A stretch of 28,349 nt of DNA from an uncultured Blautia sp. (GCA_900541985.1 UQLX01000032.1:1-28349); one strand, 5' to 3'. Shown: positions 12,517 to 22,525, counted from the first letter of the stretch. Translations and numbers: made by a program. Notes: generated by a model from the sequence alone, not told the origin.

Positions 12517-14928
12517 ATGAAGAAAAAAAGAGGTGTCATTGTACTGGTCCTGACTGTGATCTTAACAGCGTTCCTGTGTTATACAGCCGGTGTGGGGTTT
12601 GGTCCAACAGGAACCGGGGCGGCGAAAAACATTAATACCGGTCTTGATCTGTCAGGCGGAGTAAGTATCACTTATGAAGCAAAGGACAAAAACCCAGGTA
12701 AAGAAGAAATGTCTGATACTGTTTACAAAATGCAGAAGCGTGTGGAACAGTACAGTACAGAAGCGCAGGCTTACCAGGAGGGAGACAACCGCATCACAGT
12801 TGAGATCCCGGGTGTGACAGATGCAGATAAGATCCTTAACGAACTGGGTAAACCAGGTTCTCTCTGCTTTATCGAGGAGACAGACTCCGAAGGAAATGCA
12901 AACTTTGTTGCCGGAGAAACCAAATATGAGCTTGCAAGAAGCATCGACGAGATCAGAGAAGCCGGATCTGTTGTACTGGAAGGTACAGATGTGGCAGATG
13001 CGCAGGGCGGCGCCTATCAGAAACAGGATGGCAGCAGTAGAGAATATGCAGTCAGCCTGAAACTGACAGATGAGGGCAAAAAGAAATTTGCGGAAGCTAC
13101 AGAAGCAAATGTAGGCAAACAGATTGCGATCATTTATGACAATGAAGTATTAAGCGCTCCAACTGTAGAAGAAGCGATCACAGGCGGTCAGGCAGAGATC
13201 AACGGCATGGCAGATGTGGAGGAAGCACAGAATCTGGCATCCTATATCCGCATCGGATCTCTGAGTCTGGAACTGGAGGAACTTCGCTCCAGTGTCGTAG
13301 CAGCCCAGCTTGGTGAAGAGGCGATTACAACAAGTGTTACTGCAGGCGCGATCGGACTTGTGATTGTAATTCTGTTTATGATCCTTGTTTACAGAATTCC
13401 GGGAATCGTTGCAGCTTTTGCGCTGATCCTTTATACAGCCATTGAGCTGATTACCCTGAATGCTTTTGATATTACCCTGACCCTTCCGGGTATTGCAGGT
13501 ATCATTTTGGGTATTGGTATGGCGGTAGATGCAAATGTTATCATCTATGCACGTATTCAGGAAGAAATTGCAGAAGGAAGTTCTGTAAGAACAGCGATCC
13601 GTTCCGGATTTTCCAAAGCTTTTTCCGCGATCATTGATGGAAATATCACCACTCTGATTGCATCCGTAGTTCTGATGTGGCTGGGTTCCGGTACGGTTAA
13701 AGGCTTTGCATATACCCTGGCTCTTGGTATCGTGGTTTCCATGTTTACGGCGCTTGTGATCTCCAGACTGATCATGAATGCTCTTTATGCAGTGGGATTC
13801 CAGGATGCGAAGTTCTATGGAAAAGCAAAACAGAGAAAATCTTTCAACTTTGTCAGAAAGAAGAATGTATTCTTTATCCTTTCACTGATCCTGATCCTTG
13901 TAGGACCGGTATCGATGATGATCCATCAGAAGACAGATGGAAGCAGCCTGAATTACAGCCTGGAGTTTTCCGGTGGTACGGCAACTACAGTTACCTTTAA
14001 GGAGGATATGGATATTAAGACCATCGACTCCGAAGTGACTCCTGTAGTGGAAGAGGTTACCGGAGATAAAAATGTACAGCCGACCAAGGTTGTGGGAACA
14101 AATCAGGTGATCATTAAGACCCGTGCTCTTTCCCAGGAGGAAAGAGAAGCTCTGAATGATGCAATGGTAGAGAAATTTGATGTTGACAGATCTCTGATCG
14201 CATCTGAAAGTATTTCATCTACAGTAAGCTCAGAAATGAGACAGGATGCATTCGTTGCAGTTGTTGTGGCAACTCTTTGCATGCTTGCTTATATCTGGTT
14301 CCGATTCAAAGATATCCGCTTTGCCGGCAGTGCAGTTCTTGCACTTGTGCATGACGTCCTTGTAGTATTTGCTTTTTATGCACTGGCAAGAATTTCAGTG
14401 GGAAATACATTTATCGCATGTATGCTGACCATTGTGGGTTACAGTATCAATGCAACCATTGTTATTTTTGACCGTATCCGTGAGAATATCAGGAAAAGAG
14501 GAGCTCGCGCAGATCTTACAGGGATTGTAAATGACAGTATCACACAGACTCTTACCAGAAGTATCTATACTTCTCTTACTACATTTGTGATGGTAGCTGT
14601 ACTTTTTGCAAGGGGAGTATCTTCTATCCGTGAATTTGCACTTCCGTTAATGGCAGGTATCATTTGCGGTGCATATTCTTCTGTTTGCATTACAGGCTCT
14701 CTGTGGCTGGTAATGAAGCAGGGATTTGGAAAAAACAAAGTACAGGCTGTTGTACAAAAGACCTCAGGACAGAAAAACAATGAGAGTGTGCAGAGTGCAG
14801 CTCCGGTTAAGAATCAGGGAAATGGACAGAAACAGCCGAAAAAGAAAAACCGTAAAAGAGTAGCAGAGCGTCTGGCTGCTCAGGAAGCAGAGAAAAATTC
14901 TGTTTCAGATAAGGATAAAACTGAATAA
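12517..14928 (+). CDS. secDF: Protein translocase SecD-SecF fusion
   Basis: An 803-residue membrane protein that uses the proton gradient to help the Sec translocon release exported proteins. The SecD half has an N-terminal membrane segment and NTGLDLSGGVSITYE (residues about 41-55), then the periplasmic P1 region. It ends in a membrane block with GIAGIILGIGMAVDANVIIYARI, the conserved Asp motif. The SecF half repeats the plan from about residue 450, with NYSLEFSGGTATTV and TIVGYSINATIVIFDRIREN. Twelve membrane segments in total are expected. The C-terminal tail is long and basic (KKKNRKRVAERLAAQEAEK). Fusion of the two subunits is common in Firmicutes. ATG 12517 follows AAGAAGGG. The link between SCIFF genes and secDF is a recurrent clostridial gene order. 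Confidence 0.95.
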   Translation: MKKKRGVIVLVLTVILTAFLCYTAGVGFGPTGTGAAKNINTGLDLSGGVSITYEAKDKNPGKEEMSDTVYKMQKRVEQYSTEAQAYQEGDNRITVEIPGVTDADKILNELGKPGSLCFIEETDSEGNANFVAGETKYELARSIDEIREAGSVVLEGTDVADAQGGAYQKQDGSSREYAVSLKLTDEGKKKFAEATEANVGKQIAIIYDNEVLSAPTVEEAITGGQAEINGMADVEEAQNLASYIRIGSLSLELEELRSSVVAAQLGEEAITTSVTAGAIGLVIVILFMILVYRIPGIVAAFALILYTAIELITLNAFDITLTLPGIAGIILGIGMAVDANVIIYARIQEEIAEGSSVRTAIRSGFSKAFSAIIDGNITTLIASVVLMWLGSGTVKGFAYTLALGIVVSMFTALVISRLIMNALYAVGFQDAKFYGKAKQRKSFNFVRKKNVFFILSLILILVGPVSMMIHQKTDGSSLNYSLEFSGGTATTVTFKEDMDIKTIDSEVTPVVEEVTGDKNVQPTKVVGTNQVIIKTRALSQEEREALNDAMVEKFDVDRSLIASESISSTVSSEMRQDAFVAVVVATLCMLAYIWFRFKDIRFAGSAVLALVHDVLVVFAFYALARISVGNTFIACMLTIVGYSINATIVIFDRIRENIRKRGARADLTGIVNDSITQTLTRSIYTSLTTFVMVAVLFARGVSSIREFALPLMAGIICGAYSSVCITGSLWLVMKQGFGKNKVQAVVQKTSGQKNNESVQSAAPVKNQGNGQKQPKKKNRKRVAERLAAQEAEKNSVSDKDKTE

Positions 14929-14946
14929 ATCAGGATAAGAAAAATG

Positions 14947-14984
14947 GTCCCGGGGCAGTAAGGTTGTCCCGGGGCATATTTTTA
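14947..14984 (+). terminator. Terminator after secDF
   Basis: The same 10 bases, GTCCCGGGGC, occur at 14947-14956 and 14966-14975. Because the sequence is nearly self-complementary, the two copies pair fully with two G-U pairs. ATATTTTT follows. Confidence 0.8.
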
Positions 14985-14997
14985 ACAGGAGAAAAAG

Positions 14998-16710
14998 ATG
15001 GAAAAATGGGTAGTAATGGCTAAAAAAGCTGATTTTCAGGAAATCGGCAGAGAGTTTGGAATCGATCCGGTAGTGGCAAGACTGATCCGGAACCGGGATG
15101 TTGAAGGAAGAGAAAGTATCCGTTCCTATCTGTACGGAACACCGGATGAACTTCCTTCTCCCTGGCTTTTAAAGGATATGAAAAAAGCAGCGGAAATCCT
15201 GTCTGCAAAAATTGATTCTGGTGCAAAAATCCGCATTATCGGAGATTATGACATTGACGGTGTGACAGCTACCTATATTCTGCTTACAGGCCTGAAACGC
15301 CTCGGAGCCGATGTGGATACCTATATTCCGGATCGTATCAGGGACGGCTATGGACTTCACAGCCAGCTGATCGAAAAGGCGGCGGTTGATGGAGTGGATA
15401 CGATTGTCACCTGTGACAATGGAATCGCGGCTTCTCAGGAGATCGCTCAGGCAAAAAAAGGCGGAATGACAGTAATCGTAACGGATCATCATGAGATTCC
15501 ATATCAGGATACGGAACAGGGGAGAGTGTGGATCATTCCTCAGGCTGATGCAGTGATCAATCCCAAACAGCCGGACTGCGCATATCCGAATAAAAATATC
15601 TGTGGAGCGGTAGTGGCATGGAAGCTGATCTGGTCTCTGTATGAAACTTACGGAATCGATCGGAATGAGATTCTGGAGTTTTCTGAAGCGGCAGCAGTAG
15701 CTACGGTAGGAGATGTTATGGATCTGCAGGGGGAAAACAGAATCATTGTAAAAGAGGGGCTGAAACGACTTCCAAAAACAAGAAATCAGGGATTTCGGGC
15801 TCTGATCGAGGCCAATGGTCTGGAAGGAGAAAGAATTACGGCGTACCATGTAGGTTTTGTCCTGGGACCCTGTATCAATGCCAGTGGAAGACTGGATACG
15901 GCATCCAGAGCGTTATCCCTTCTCTGTACAAAGGAGTGGGATCAGGCTGCAAAAGAGGCCGGAGATCTGGTGGCATTGAACCAGAGCCGGAAAGCAATGA
16001 CAGAAGAAGGAAAAGAGAAAGCGATTGAAATGATCGAACACTCAGAGCTTTCTGAGGACAGAGTTCTTGTAGTGTACCTTCCGGAATGTCATGAAAGTCT
16101 CGCGGGAATCATTGCAGGGCGTCTGAGGGAGAAATATTATAAACCGGCCTTTGTACTGACCAGGGCGGAAAATGGAGTAAAAGGCAGTGGACGCTCCATA
16201 GAAGCGTATTCCATGTATGAAGAACTGGTCAGATGCAGCGATCTTCTGGAGCAGTTTGGAGGACATCCCATGGCAGCAGGCCTTTCTTTGAAAGAAGAAA
16301 ATGTAGAGCCATTTCGAAGGAGGCTGAATGAGCTGTGTACACTTACACAGGCAGAACTGACGCCGAAGGTCACGATTGATGTTCCCATGCCGATTTCCTA
16401 TCTTACCAGAGAACTGACAGAACAGCTTTCTATTCTGGAGCCGTTTGGGAAGGGAAATACAAAGCCTCTTTTTGCCCAGAAAGATCTTCGTGTTTTAAAT
16501 CTGAGAATTCTGGGCAAGAATCAAAATGTGGCCAAGATGAAGCTTGTGGATGTAACAGGTACTTCGGTGGACGCTGTGTATTTCGGCCAGGCATTGGAAT
16601 TTCAGGCTTATGTACAGCAGAAAGAGACGGTTTCTGTTACTTATTATCCGGAGATCAATGTATATCAGGGAAAGGAAAACCTGCAGACGGTGATCCGTAA
16701 TTATATGTAA
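14998..16710 (+). CDS. recJ: Single-strand DNA exonuclease RecJ
   Basis: A 570-residue 5'-to-3' single-strand DNA exonuclease of recombination and repair. The DHH domain contains IIGDYDIDGVTATYIL (near residue 83) and VIVTDHHEIP (near residue 162), with metal-binding Asp and His residues. GPCINASGRLDTASRAL and the DHHA1 block around HESLAGIIAGRLREKY, then GSGRSIEAYSMYEEL and FGGHPMAAGLSL, follow in order. A C-terminal OB-like domain ends the protein. Length is normal for the family. ATG 14998 has AGGAG about 6 nt upstream and follows the secDF terminator by 13 bp, so some read-through from secDF is likely. An inner ATG at 15016 is a weaker alternative. Confidence 0.95.
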   Translation: MEKWVVMAKKADFQEIGREFGIDPVVARLIRNRDVEGRESIRSYLYGTPDELPSPWLLKDMKKAAEILSAKIDSGAKIRIIGDYDIDGVTATYILLTGLKRLGADVDTYIPDRIRDGYGLHSQLIEKAAVDGVDTIVTCDNGIAASQEIAQAKKGGMTVIVTDHHEIPYQDTEQGRVWIIPQADAVINPKQPDCAYPNKNICGAVVAWKLIWSLYETYGIDRNEILEFSEAAAVATVGDVMDLQGENRIIVKEGLKRLPKTRNQGFRALIEANGLEGERITAYHVGFVLGPCINASGRLDTASRALSLLCTKEWDQAAKEAGDLVALNQSRKAMTEEGKEKAIEMIEHSELSEDRVLVVYLPECHESLAGIIAGRLREKYYKPAFVLTRAENGVKGSGRSIEAYSMYEELVRCSDLLEQFGGHPMAAGLSLKEENVEPFRRRLNELCTLTQAELTPKVTIDVPMPISYLTRELTEQLSILEPFGKGNTKPLFAQKDLRVLNLRILGKNQNVAKMKLVDVTGTSVDAVYFGQALEFQAYVQQKETVSVTYYPEINVYQGKENLQTVIRNYM

Positions 16711-16754
16711 CGGTAGAAAAAAGCCGGGATTTGGCGATAGTTGTCGGGTTTGGA

Positions 16755-16783
16755 TTGATTCCGTAAAAAAAAAGTGATATACT
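16755..16783 (+). promoter_or_regulatory. Promoter of the apt-rel-aspS operon
   Basis: TTGATT (16755-16760) and TATACT (16778-16783) are separated by 17 bp. Downstream, a small CGGC-TTTTT-GCCG hairpin at 16808-16820, followed by CAATTTT, may act as a weak attenuator in the leader. Confidence 0.65.
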
Positions 16784-16853
16784 TATTGAGATTATTTATG
16801 ATAAAAACGGCTTTTTGCCGCAATTTTAATAGAACAGGCGGAGGTACGGGACT

Positions 16854-17378
16854 ATGAAGAAAATTGAGGATTATGTAAGAAGTATTCCGGATTTTCCGGA
16901 GCCGGGGATTATTTTCCGGGATGTAACAAGCATTTTACAGGATGCAGACGGACTGACACTGGCGATCGATCTTATGCAGGATTGTCTGAAGGACACAGAT
17001 GTGGATGTGATCGTTGGAACAGAATCACGGGGATTTATGTTTGGCGTACCGATTGCCTATAATCTTCATAAACCATTTGTGCCGGTAAGAAAGAAAGGCA
17101 AGCTTCCATGTGAAACTGTTTCCAGAAGCTATGATCTGGAGTACGGCAGCGCTGTCATTGAGATGCACAGGGATTCTATCAAACCGGGTCAGAAGGTTGC
17201 AGTGATCGACGATCTGGTTGCAACAGGCGGTACGGTAGAGGCAGCAGTAAAGCTGATCGAAGAGCTTGGCGGTGAGGTTGTTAAAATCGTATTTCTGATG
17301 GAACTGGCAGGCCTGAAAGGGCGTGAGAGACTGGCCGGTTATGATATCGCTTCTGTAATCCGCTATGAGGGAAAATAA
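16854..17378 (+). CDS. apt: Adenine phosphoribosyltransferase
   Basis: A 174-residue purine-salvage enzyme that converts adenine and PRPP to AMP. The N-terminal MKKIEDYVRSIPDFPEPG and GIIFRDVTSIL are hallmarks of the family. VGTESRGFMFG provides adenine-site residues, and VAVIDDLVATGGT (near residue 115) is the PRPP-binding loop. Full length. GGAGG lies 9 nt before ATG 16854. It stands just upstream of the (p)ppGpp synthetase, a gene pair also conserved in Bacillus. Confidence 0.97.
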   Translation: MKKIEDYVRSIPDFPEPGIIFRDVTSILQDADGLTLAIDLMQDCLKDTDVDVIVGTESRGFMFGVPIAYNLHKPFVPVRKKGKLPCETVSRSYDLEYGSAVIEMHRDSIKPGQKVAVIDDLVATGGTVEAAVKLIEELGGEVVKIVFLMELAGLKGRERLAGYDIASVIRYEGK

Positions 17379-17425
17379 CAGGTAACTGACCACAGACAGA
17401 TAGAATATCAGGCAGGTGGGAGAGA

Positions 17426-19753
17426 ATGGCAGAAAAAGATAAAAATACAAAGCTTAATAAAGCAGCCGGGCTGACAGAGGAAGAAAAGCTGGAAACGGTG
17501 AAAAAAGCAGATGCAGCCGTGAAATCCATGAGCGATTTTACCAGCCCGGAGATCCTGTATCAGGAGCTGATCTCCAGTGTGAAAAAATATCATCCGTCTA
17601 CGGATATTACTATGATACAGAAGGCCTATGAGGTTGCAAAAGAAGCACATAAGGATCAGAAGAGAAAGTCCGGGGAACCTTATATCATCCATCCTCTCTG
17701 TGTGGGAATTATCCTGGCAGATCTGGAATTGGACAAGGAAACCATTGTTGCCGGCCTTCTTCATGATTCAGTGGAGGACACCTGGATGACCTATGAAGAG
17801 GTAGAAAAGGAATTTGGGTCAGAGGTGGCTCTTCTGGTGGACGGAGTTACAAAACTGGGACAGCTGAATTACTCCAAAGATAAAGTGGAACTTCAGGCTG
17901 AGAATCTGAGAAAAATGTTCCTTGCCATGGCAAAGGATATACGGGTTATTCTTATCAAGCTTGCTGACCGACTTCATAATATGCGTACCCTGCAGTATAT
18001 GCGGCCGGAAAAACAGCAGGAAAAAGCACGGGAAACTATGGATATCTATGCTCCCATTGCCATGCGTCTTGGTATTTCCAAGATTAAGGTTGAACTGGAT
18101 GACCTTTCTCTGAAATATCTGAAACCGGATGTTTATTATGATCTGGTAGATAAGGTTTCATTGAGAAAGAGCGAAAGACAGGATTTTGTCAACGGCATTG
18201 TCAGGCAGGTGAAGCAGCATATGGAGGATGCAGGGATCCAGGCGCAGGTAGATGGCCGGATCAAGCATTTCTTCAGTATTTATAAAAAAATGGTAAACCA
18301 GAATAAGACCATCGATCAGATTTATGATCTTTTTGCAGTGCGTATTCTGGTAGACAACGTAAAGGACTGTTATGCGGCTCTTGGTGTGATCCATGAGATG
18401 TACAAGCCTATTCCCGGTAGATTTAAAGACTATATCGCCATGCCGAAGCCCAATATGTATCAGTCCCTTCATACAACACTGATCGGACCCAGCGGACAGC
18501 CCTTTGAGATACAGATCCGTACCTATGAAATGCATAAAACTGCAGAATATGGTATTGCTGCACACTGGAAATATAAGGAGTCCTCAGACGGAAAGGCTCC
18601 GGTAGGAAAAAGTGAAGAAGAGAAACTGAACTGGCTTCGTCAGATTCTGGAATGGCAGAGAGACATGTCAGACAACAGGGAGTTTATGAGTCTTCTGAAA
18701 AATGACCTGGATCTTTTTGCTGACAGTGTTTACTGCTTTACCCCTCTGGGAGATGTCAAAACTCTTCCGGCAGGTTCCACGCCGATTGACTTTGCTTACT
18801 GTGTACACAGTGCAGTGGGAAACCGCATGGTAGGAGCGAGAGTAAACGGGAAACTGGTTCCTATTGAATATGAGATTCAGAACGGAGACCGTATTGAGAT
18901 CATCACCTCCCAGAATTCTCAGGGTCCCAGCCGCGACTGGCTGAAGCTGGTAAAAAGTACACAGGCAAAGAATAAGATCAATCAGTGGTTTAAGAAAGAG
19001 CTGAAAGAAGATAATATCCTGAAGGGCAAAGACATGCTTGCACAGTATGCAAAGACCAAAGGATATAAGATCGGTTCCTATACGAAAAGCCAGTATCTGG
19101 AAGCGGTTATGCGTAAATACGGGTTCCGTGACTGGGACTCTGTACTTGCAGCGATTGGGCACGGCGGTCTGAAAGAAGGCCAGGTATTTAATAAGCTGAT
19201 GGAAGCCTATGAGAAGGAGAATACCAAAAAGATCACGGATCAGGATGTTCTGGATGCTGCCTCCGATGCGCAGGAAAAACTCAGGCTGGTAAAATCCAAA
19301 GGCGGTATTGTTGTCCGTGGTATTCATGATGTGGCAGTGCGATTTTCAAAATGCTGCAGTCCGATTCCGGGAGATGAGATCGTAGGCTTTGTTACAAGAG
19401 GCAGGGGGATTACCATCCACCGCACAGACTGTGTGAATGTGCTGAACATGTCAGAGGCGGATCGAACCAGACTGATCGAAGCAGAATGGCAGGCTGATAC
19501 AAAAGCCTCCGAAAAATATATGGCAGAGCTCCGGATCTTTGCGAACAATCGAACCGGCCTGATCGTAGATCTTTCCAAGCTTTTTACAGAACGGAAGATC
19601 GACATGAAAAATATGAACTGCCGTACCAACAAGCAGGATAAGGCAACTCTTGCAGTCAGCTTTGAGATTGCCAGCAAGGAAGAACTGGCATCTCTGATCG
19701 AAAAGATCCGTCAGGTGGAAAGTGTTCTGGATGTGGAACGTACTACAGGCTGA
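17426..19753 (+). CDS. relA: Bifunctional (p)ppGpp synthetase/hydrolase Rel
   Basis: A 775-residue stringent-response enzyme that makes and degrades (p)ppGpp. The hydrolase HD domain includes VAGLLHDSVEDT (near residue 112). The synthetase domain holds GRIKHFFSIYKKM and PIPGRFKDYIAMPKPNMYQSLH, whose RFKD motif marks a Gram-positive bifunctional enzyme. The TGS domain (about 425-490), a CCSPIPGD zinc-finger-like region near 643 and a C-terminal ACT domain (about 705-775) follow. All parts are intact. It starts 47 bp after apt with a GGTGGGAG ribosome site. Its stop overlaps a possible start of the next gene (TGATG). The symbol rel would be equally correct. Confidence 0.97.
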   Translation: MAEKDKNTKLNKAAGLTEEEKLETVKKADAAVKSMSDFTSPEILYQELISSVKKYHPSTDITMIQKAYEVAKEAHKDQKRKSGEPYIIHPLCVGIILADLELDKETIVAGLLHDSVEDTWMTYEEVEKEFGSEVALLVDGVTKLGQLNYSKDKVELQAENLRKMFLAMAKDIRVILIKLADRLHNMRTLQYMRPEKQQEKARETMDIYAPIAMRLGISKIKVELDDLSLKYLKPDVYYDLVDKVSLRKSERQDFVNGIVRQVKQHMEDAGIQAQVDGRIKHFFSIYKKMVNQNKTIDQIYDLFAVRILVDNVKDCYAALGVIHEMYKPIPGRFKDYIAMPKPNMYQSLHTTLIGPSGQPFEIQIRTYEMHKTAEYGIAAHWKYKESSDGKAPVGKSEEEKLNWLRQILEWQRDMSDNREFMSLLKNDLDLFADSVYCFTPLGDVKTLPAGSTPIDFAYCVHSAVGNRMVGARVNGKLVPIEYEIQNGDRIEIITSQNSQGPSRDWLKLVKSTQAKNKINQWFKKELKEDNILKGKDMLAQYAKTKGYKIGSYTKSQYLEAVMRKYGFRDWDSVLAAIGHGGLKEGQVFNKLMEAYEKENTKKITDQDVLDAASDAQEKLRLVKSKGGIVVRGIHDVAVRFSKCCSPIPGDEIVGFVTRGRGITIHRTDCVNVLNMSEADRTRLIEAEWQADTKASEKYMAELRIFANNRTGLIVDLSKLFTERKIDMKNMNCRTNKQDKATLAVSFEIASKEELASLIEKIRQVESVLDVERTTG

Positions 19754-19788
19754 TGAAACGTACGGGAGATAAGAAAGAGAGAAACGAT

Positions 19789-20418
19789 ATGAAAAATGCA
19801 GATCTTCAGAAATGTATTCTTGGTTCCGTATCTACCAATTGCTATTTATTAAAAAACAAAGAAACAGGAGAGCTTCTGATCGTTGATCCGGCAGATCATG
19901 CGGAAGTAATCTCTTCAAAAATAAAAGAAATGCAGGCAAAACCGAAGGCAATTCTCCTGACTCACGGTCATTATGATCATATTCTGGCAGTGGAGGAACT
20001 GAGAAGGGAATTTGAGATCCCGGTTTATGCCTGTGAAAAAGAAGCAGGGATACTTCTGGATCCGTCAGCAAATCTTTCCGGATACGGAAGCAGAGTCTGT
20101 TCCCTGAAAGCAGATGTGCTTCTTACGGATCTTCAGGTTTTTGAGACGGCAGGCTTTTCTGTACAAATGCTCCATACCCCGGGACATACGGAAGGAAGCT
20201 GCTGCTATTACCTGGAGGAAGAGGGAATTCTTTTCAGCGGAGATACGCTGTTTTACGGTTCTGTAGGAAGAACAGATTTTCCGGGCGGAAGTACAGCTCA
20301 GATTGTCCGGAGCCTTCACAGACTGACAGACAATCTTCCTGAGGATACAGAAGTTTTTCCGGGACATGATATGTCTACGACCATTGGATATGAAAAGAGG
20401 TATAATCCATTTGTATAA
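19789..20418 (+). CDS. Glyoxalase II-like metallo-beta-lactamase-fold hydrolase
   Basis: A 209-residue MBL-fold hydrolase. LLTHGHYDHI is the HxHxDH metal motif (residues about 60-65), HTPGHTEGS supplies the next His, FSGDTLF the bridging Asp, and FPGHD the final His. The start MKNADLQKCILGSVSTNCYLL matches family beginnings. ATG 19753, which overlaps the rel stop, would add 12 unconserved residues, and neither start has a strong ribosome site. Small enzymes of this kind hydrolyse thioesters such as S-lactoylglutathione analogues; in clostridia, which mostly lack glutathione, the true substrate is unknown. It overlaps hemZ by 8 bp. Confidence 0.88.
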   Translation: MKNADLQKCILGSVSTNCYLLKNKETGELLIVDPADHAEVISSKIKEMQAKPKAILLTHGHYDHILAVEELRREFEIPVYACEKEAGILLDPSANLSGYGSRVCSLKADVLLTDLQVFETAGFSVQMLHTPGHTEGSCCYYLEEEGILFSGDTLFYGSVGRTDFPGGSTAQIVRSLHRLTDNLPEDTEVFPGHDMSTTIGYEKRYNPFV

Positions 20419-21937
20419 GATCAGAATTCTGTTTGAAAACAGAGACTTTGAACATGATATTTATGAATTGATCCGGGCCTTTTATCCGGATGCGGAAATC
20501 CTTGTTTCTTATGAAAAAGAAGAGGAAGCAGAGGCAGATCTTGCATTCCGGGTGGAAGAACAGGAGCAGAGTTTCCTGATCCATTACCGTAGTGAGGAGC
20601 ATACAGGTGTAACATGTGGAGAGATGATAAAGGGGCAGTCTTCGGATGCCCTTCTTTCCTGTAAAGAAGATCCTGCGGATAAAGAAAAGGCTCATGAGCT
20701 CCGAAAAGAGCAGAAGGATGTGATCAAGCAGGTACTTTACCGGCTTCTGGTGAAGCTTACAGGCAGGACGCTTCCCTGGGGAAATCTTACGGGAATCCGC
20801 CCGGCCAAGCTTGCCATGGCAATGCTCGAATCCGGAATGAAAAACTCTGAAGCTGCGCGGGAAATGAGAGAACGCTATCTGGTCAGTCCGGAAAAAACAG
20901 CGCTTGCTATTGCTATTGCAAACAGAGAAAGAGAGCTTTTAAAAGATATTGATTACGAAAATGGATACAGCCTTTATGTGGGAATTCCCTTTTGCCCAAG
21001 TATCTGTCTTTACTGTTCCTTCAGCTCCTATCCCCTGAAGCAGTGGAAAAACAAGGTGGATCTTTATCTGGATGCTCTGTGTAAGGAAATTGAGGCAGTG
21101 TCCCGGATCATGAAGGAAAAAGGCAGGAAGCTGGATACCGTTTATATCGGAGGCGGGACACCGACTACCCTGGAGCCGGAACAGCTTAAGCGGCTTCTGG
21201 ATGCACTGACCGTACATTTTGACTGCAGGAATCTGGCGGAATTTACCATAGAGGCCGGACGTCCGGACAGCATTACAAAAGAAAAACTTCAGATGATCCG
21301 GAAATATCCGGTCACCAGAATTTCTGTAAATCCGCAGACAATGAATCAGGAAACTCTGGACATCATTGGAAGACGTCATACAGTAGAGGAGACAAAGAAC
21401 GCATTTGCTCTGGCCAGAGAATGTGGCTTTGACAACATCAATATGGATCTTATTGTTGGTCTTCCCGGCGAGGACAGAGAAAAAGTGGCTCATACTTTGG
21501 AGGAAGTAAGGGCACTGGCTCCAGACAGTCTGACTGTACATTCCCTGGCTGTGAAACGTGCGGCAAGGCTGAACATGTTTAAGGACCAGTATCAGGAAAT
21601 GACTTTTGAGAATAATCAGGAGATCATGGATCTGACCATGAAAACGGCTTACGAAATGGGAATGAGCCCGTATTATCTGTACCGTCAGAAAAACATGAAG
21701 GGTAATTTTGAAAATGTAGGCTATGCAGAGGTTGACAAAGCCGGGATTTACAATATACTGATTATGGAAGAGAAACAGCCCATTATTGCACTTGGAGCAG
21801 GCGGTTCATCCAAGCTGGTTTTTGACCATGGAAAAAGGATCGAACGTGTGGAGAATGTAAAGGATGTTTCCAATTATATTACCCGCGTGGACGAAATGAT
21901 CGAGAGAAAGCGGGCTGGAATCCGGAAATGGCTGTAA
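20411..21937 (+). CDS. hemZ: Coproporphyrinogen dehydrogenase-like radical-SAM protein HemZ
   Basis: A 508-residue radical-SAM protein of the HemZ branch of oxygen-independent coproporphyrinogen oxidases. A 180-residue N-terminal extension typical of HemZ (ending LTGIRPAKLAMAML) precedes PFCPSICLYCSF near residue 195, the CxxxCxxC iron-sulfur loop. YIGGGTPTTLEPEQL, RISVNPQTMN and NMDLIVGLPGE follow. The start is probably TTG 20411, with AGAGG at 20396-20400. Upstream ATGs at 20366 and 20390 have no ribosome site and would extend it into the MBL gene. No other heme-biosynthesis gene is in the window, so a role other than heme synthesis, as suggested for many HemN-like proteins, is possible. 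Confidence 0.9.
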   Translation: MYKIRILFENRDFEHDIYELIRAFYPDAEILVSYEKEEEAEADLAFRVEEQEQSFLIHYRSEEHTGVTCGEMIKGQSSDALLSCKEDPADKEKAHELRKEQKDVIKQVLYRLLVKLTGRTLPWGNLTGIRPAKLAMAMLESGMKNSEAAREMRERYLVSPEKTALAIAIANRERELLKDIDYENGYSLYVGIPFCPSICLYCSFSSYPLKQWKNKVDLYLDALCKEIEAVSRIMKEKGRKLDTVYIGGGTPTTLEPEQLKRLLDALTVHFDCRNLAEFTIEAGRPDSITKEKLQMIRKYPVTRISVNPQTMNQETLDIIGRRHTVEETKNAFALARECGFDNINMDLIVGLPGEDREKVAHTLEEVRALAPDSLTVHSLAVKRAARLNMFKDQYQEMTFENNQEIMDLTMKTAYEMGMSPYYLYRQKNMKGNFENVGYAEVDKAGIYNILIMEEKQPIIALGAGGSSKLVFDHGKRIERVENVKDVSNYITRVDEMIERKRAGIRKWL

Positions 21938-21952
21938 TAGGAGGTGTACAGG

Positions 21953-22513
21953 TTGGGTGCGGCAGAAGAGATGAAAACATCAGACAGAATACTGGACTTT
22001 GATCTGTCGGCCGAGCTGGATCACGGGATCGTGGTCAGTAATCTTGCGTATAAGGTGGCTTCGGAAATGGGGCTGGAGGAATCTGTCTGTTATGAGCTGG
22101 CAATTGCCGGTATGCTTCATGATATTGGAAAACTGAGGCTGACAGAATATATTAACGGACGGGAAAAGGATCCTCTTCTGATTGAGGAACTGAAATACGT
22201 CCGTATGCATTCCACACTTGGCTATGAGGAACTGAAGGGCCAGGGATATTCGGACTTCGTTCTGGAAAGTATCCTGTATCATCATGAAAATTATGATGGA
22301 ACCGGCTATCCGGATAATCTGGCAGGAGAGGAGATCCCCATTGGCGGAAGAATCTTAAGAGTCTGTGATGTGTTTGCGGCACTGAGTTCAGACAGACCTT
22401 ATCGTACAGCGTTTGATGTGGCTACAGTGGTGGAGCTTATGATCGATGAGATCAAAAACTTTGACATGGAAGTTTTTCTTGCATTTCAGAGAGTTATACA
22501 TAAAAAAGAATAA
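21953..22513 (+). CDS. Short HD-GYP-type phosphohydrolase
   Basis: A 186-residue stand-alone HD domain. GMLHDIGKLRL is the HD metal motif, ILYHHENYDGTGYPDNL carries the GYP loop, and IPIGGRILRVCDVFAAL the later conserved block. These fit HD-GYP proteins, some of which degrade cyclic-di-GMP. No sensor or receiver domain is attached, so the substrate is uncertain. The start is TTG 21953, because GGAGGTG at 21940-21946 is spaced for it. The GTG at 21944 lies inside that ribosome site. The gene is tightly packed between hemZ and hisS. Confidence 0.85.
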   Translation: MGAAEEMKTSDRILDFDLSAELDHGIVVSNLAYKVASEMGLEESVCYELAIAGMLHDIGKLRLTEYINGREKDPLLIEELKYVRMHSTLGYEELKGQGYSDFVLESILYHHENYDGTGYPDNLAGEEIPIGGRILRVCDVFAALSSDRPYRTAFDVATVVELMIDEIKNFDMEVFLAFQRVIHKKE

Positions 22514-22525
22514 CAGGAGGCAGGC

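Noticed and set aside
16711..16853. Purine riboswitch upstream of apt
   Set aside because: Only a promoter and one short CGGC/GCCG hairpin are visible. The three-way junction and its conserved loops are not seen.
22514..22525. T-box riboswitch before hisS or aspS
   Set aside because: The gaps are only 12 and 15 bp; no leader or specifier stem can fit.
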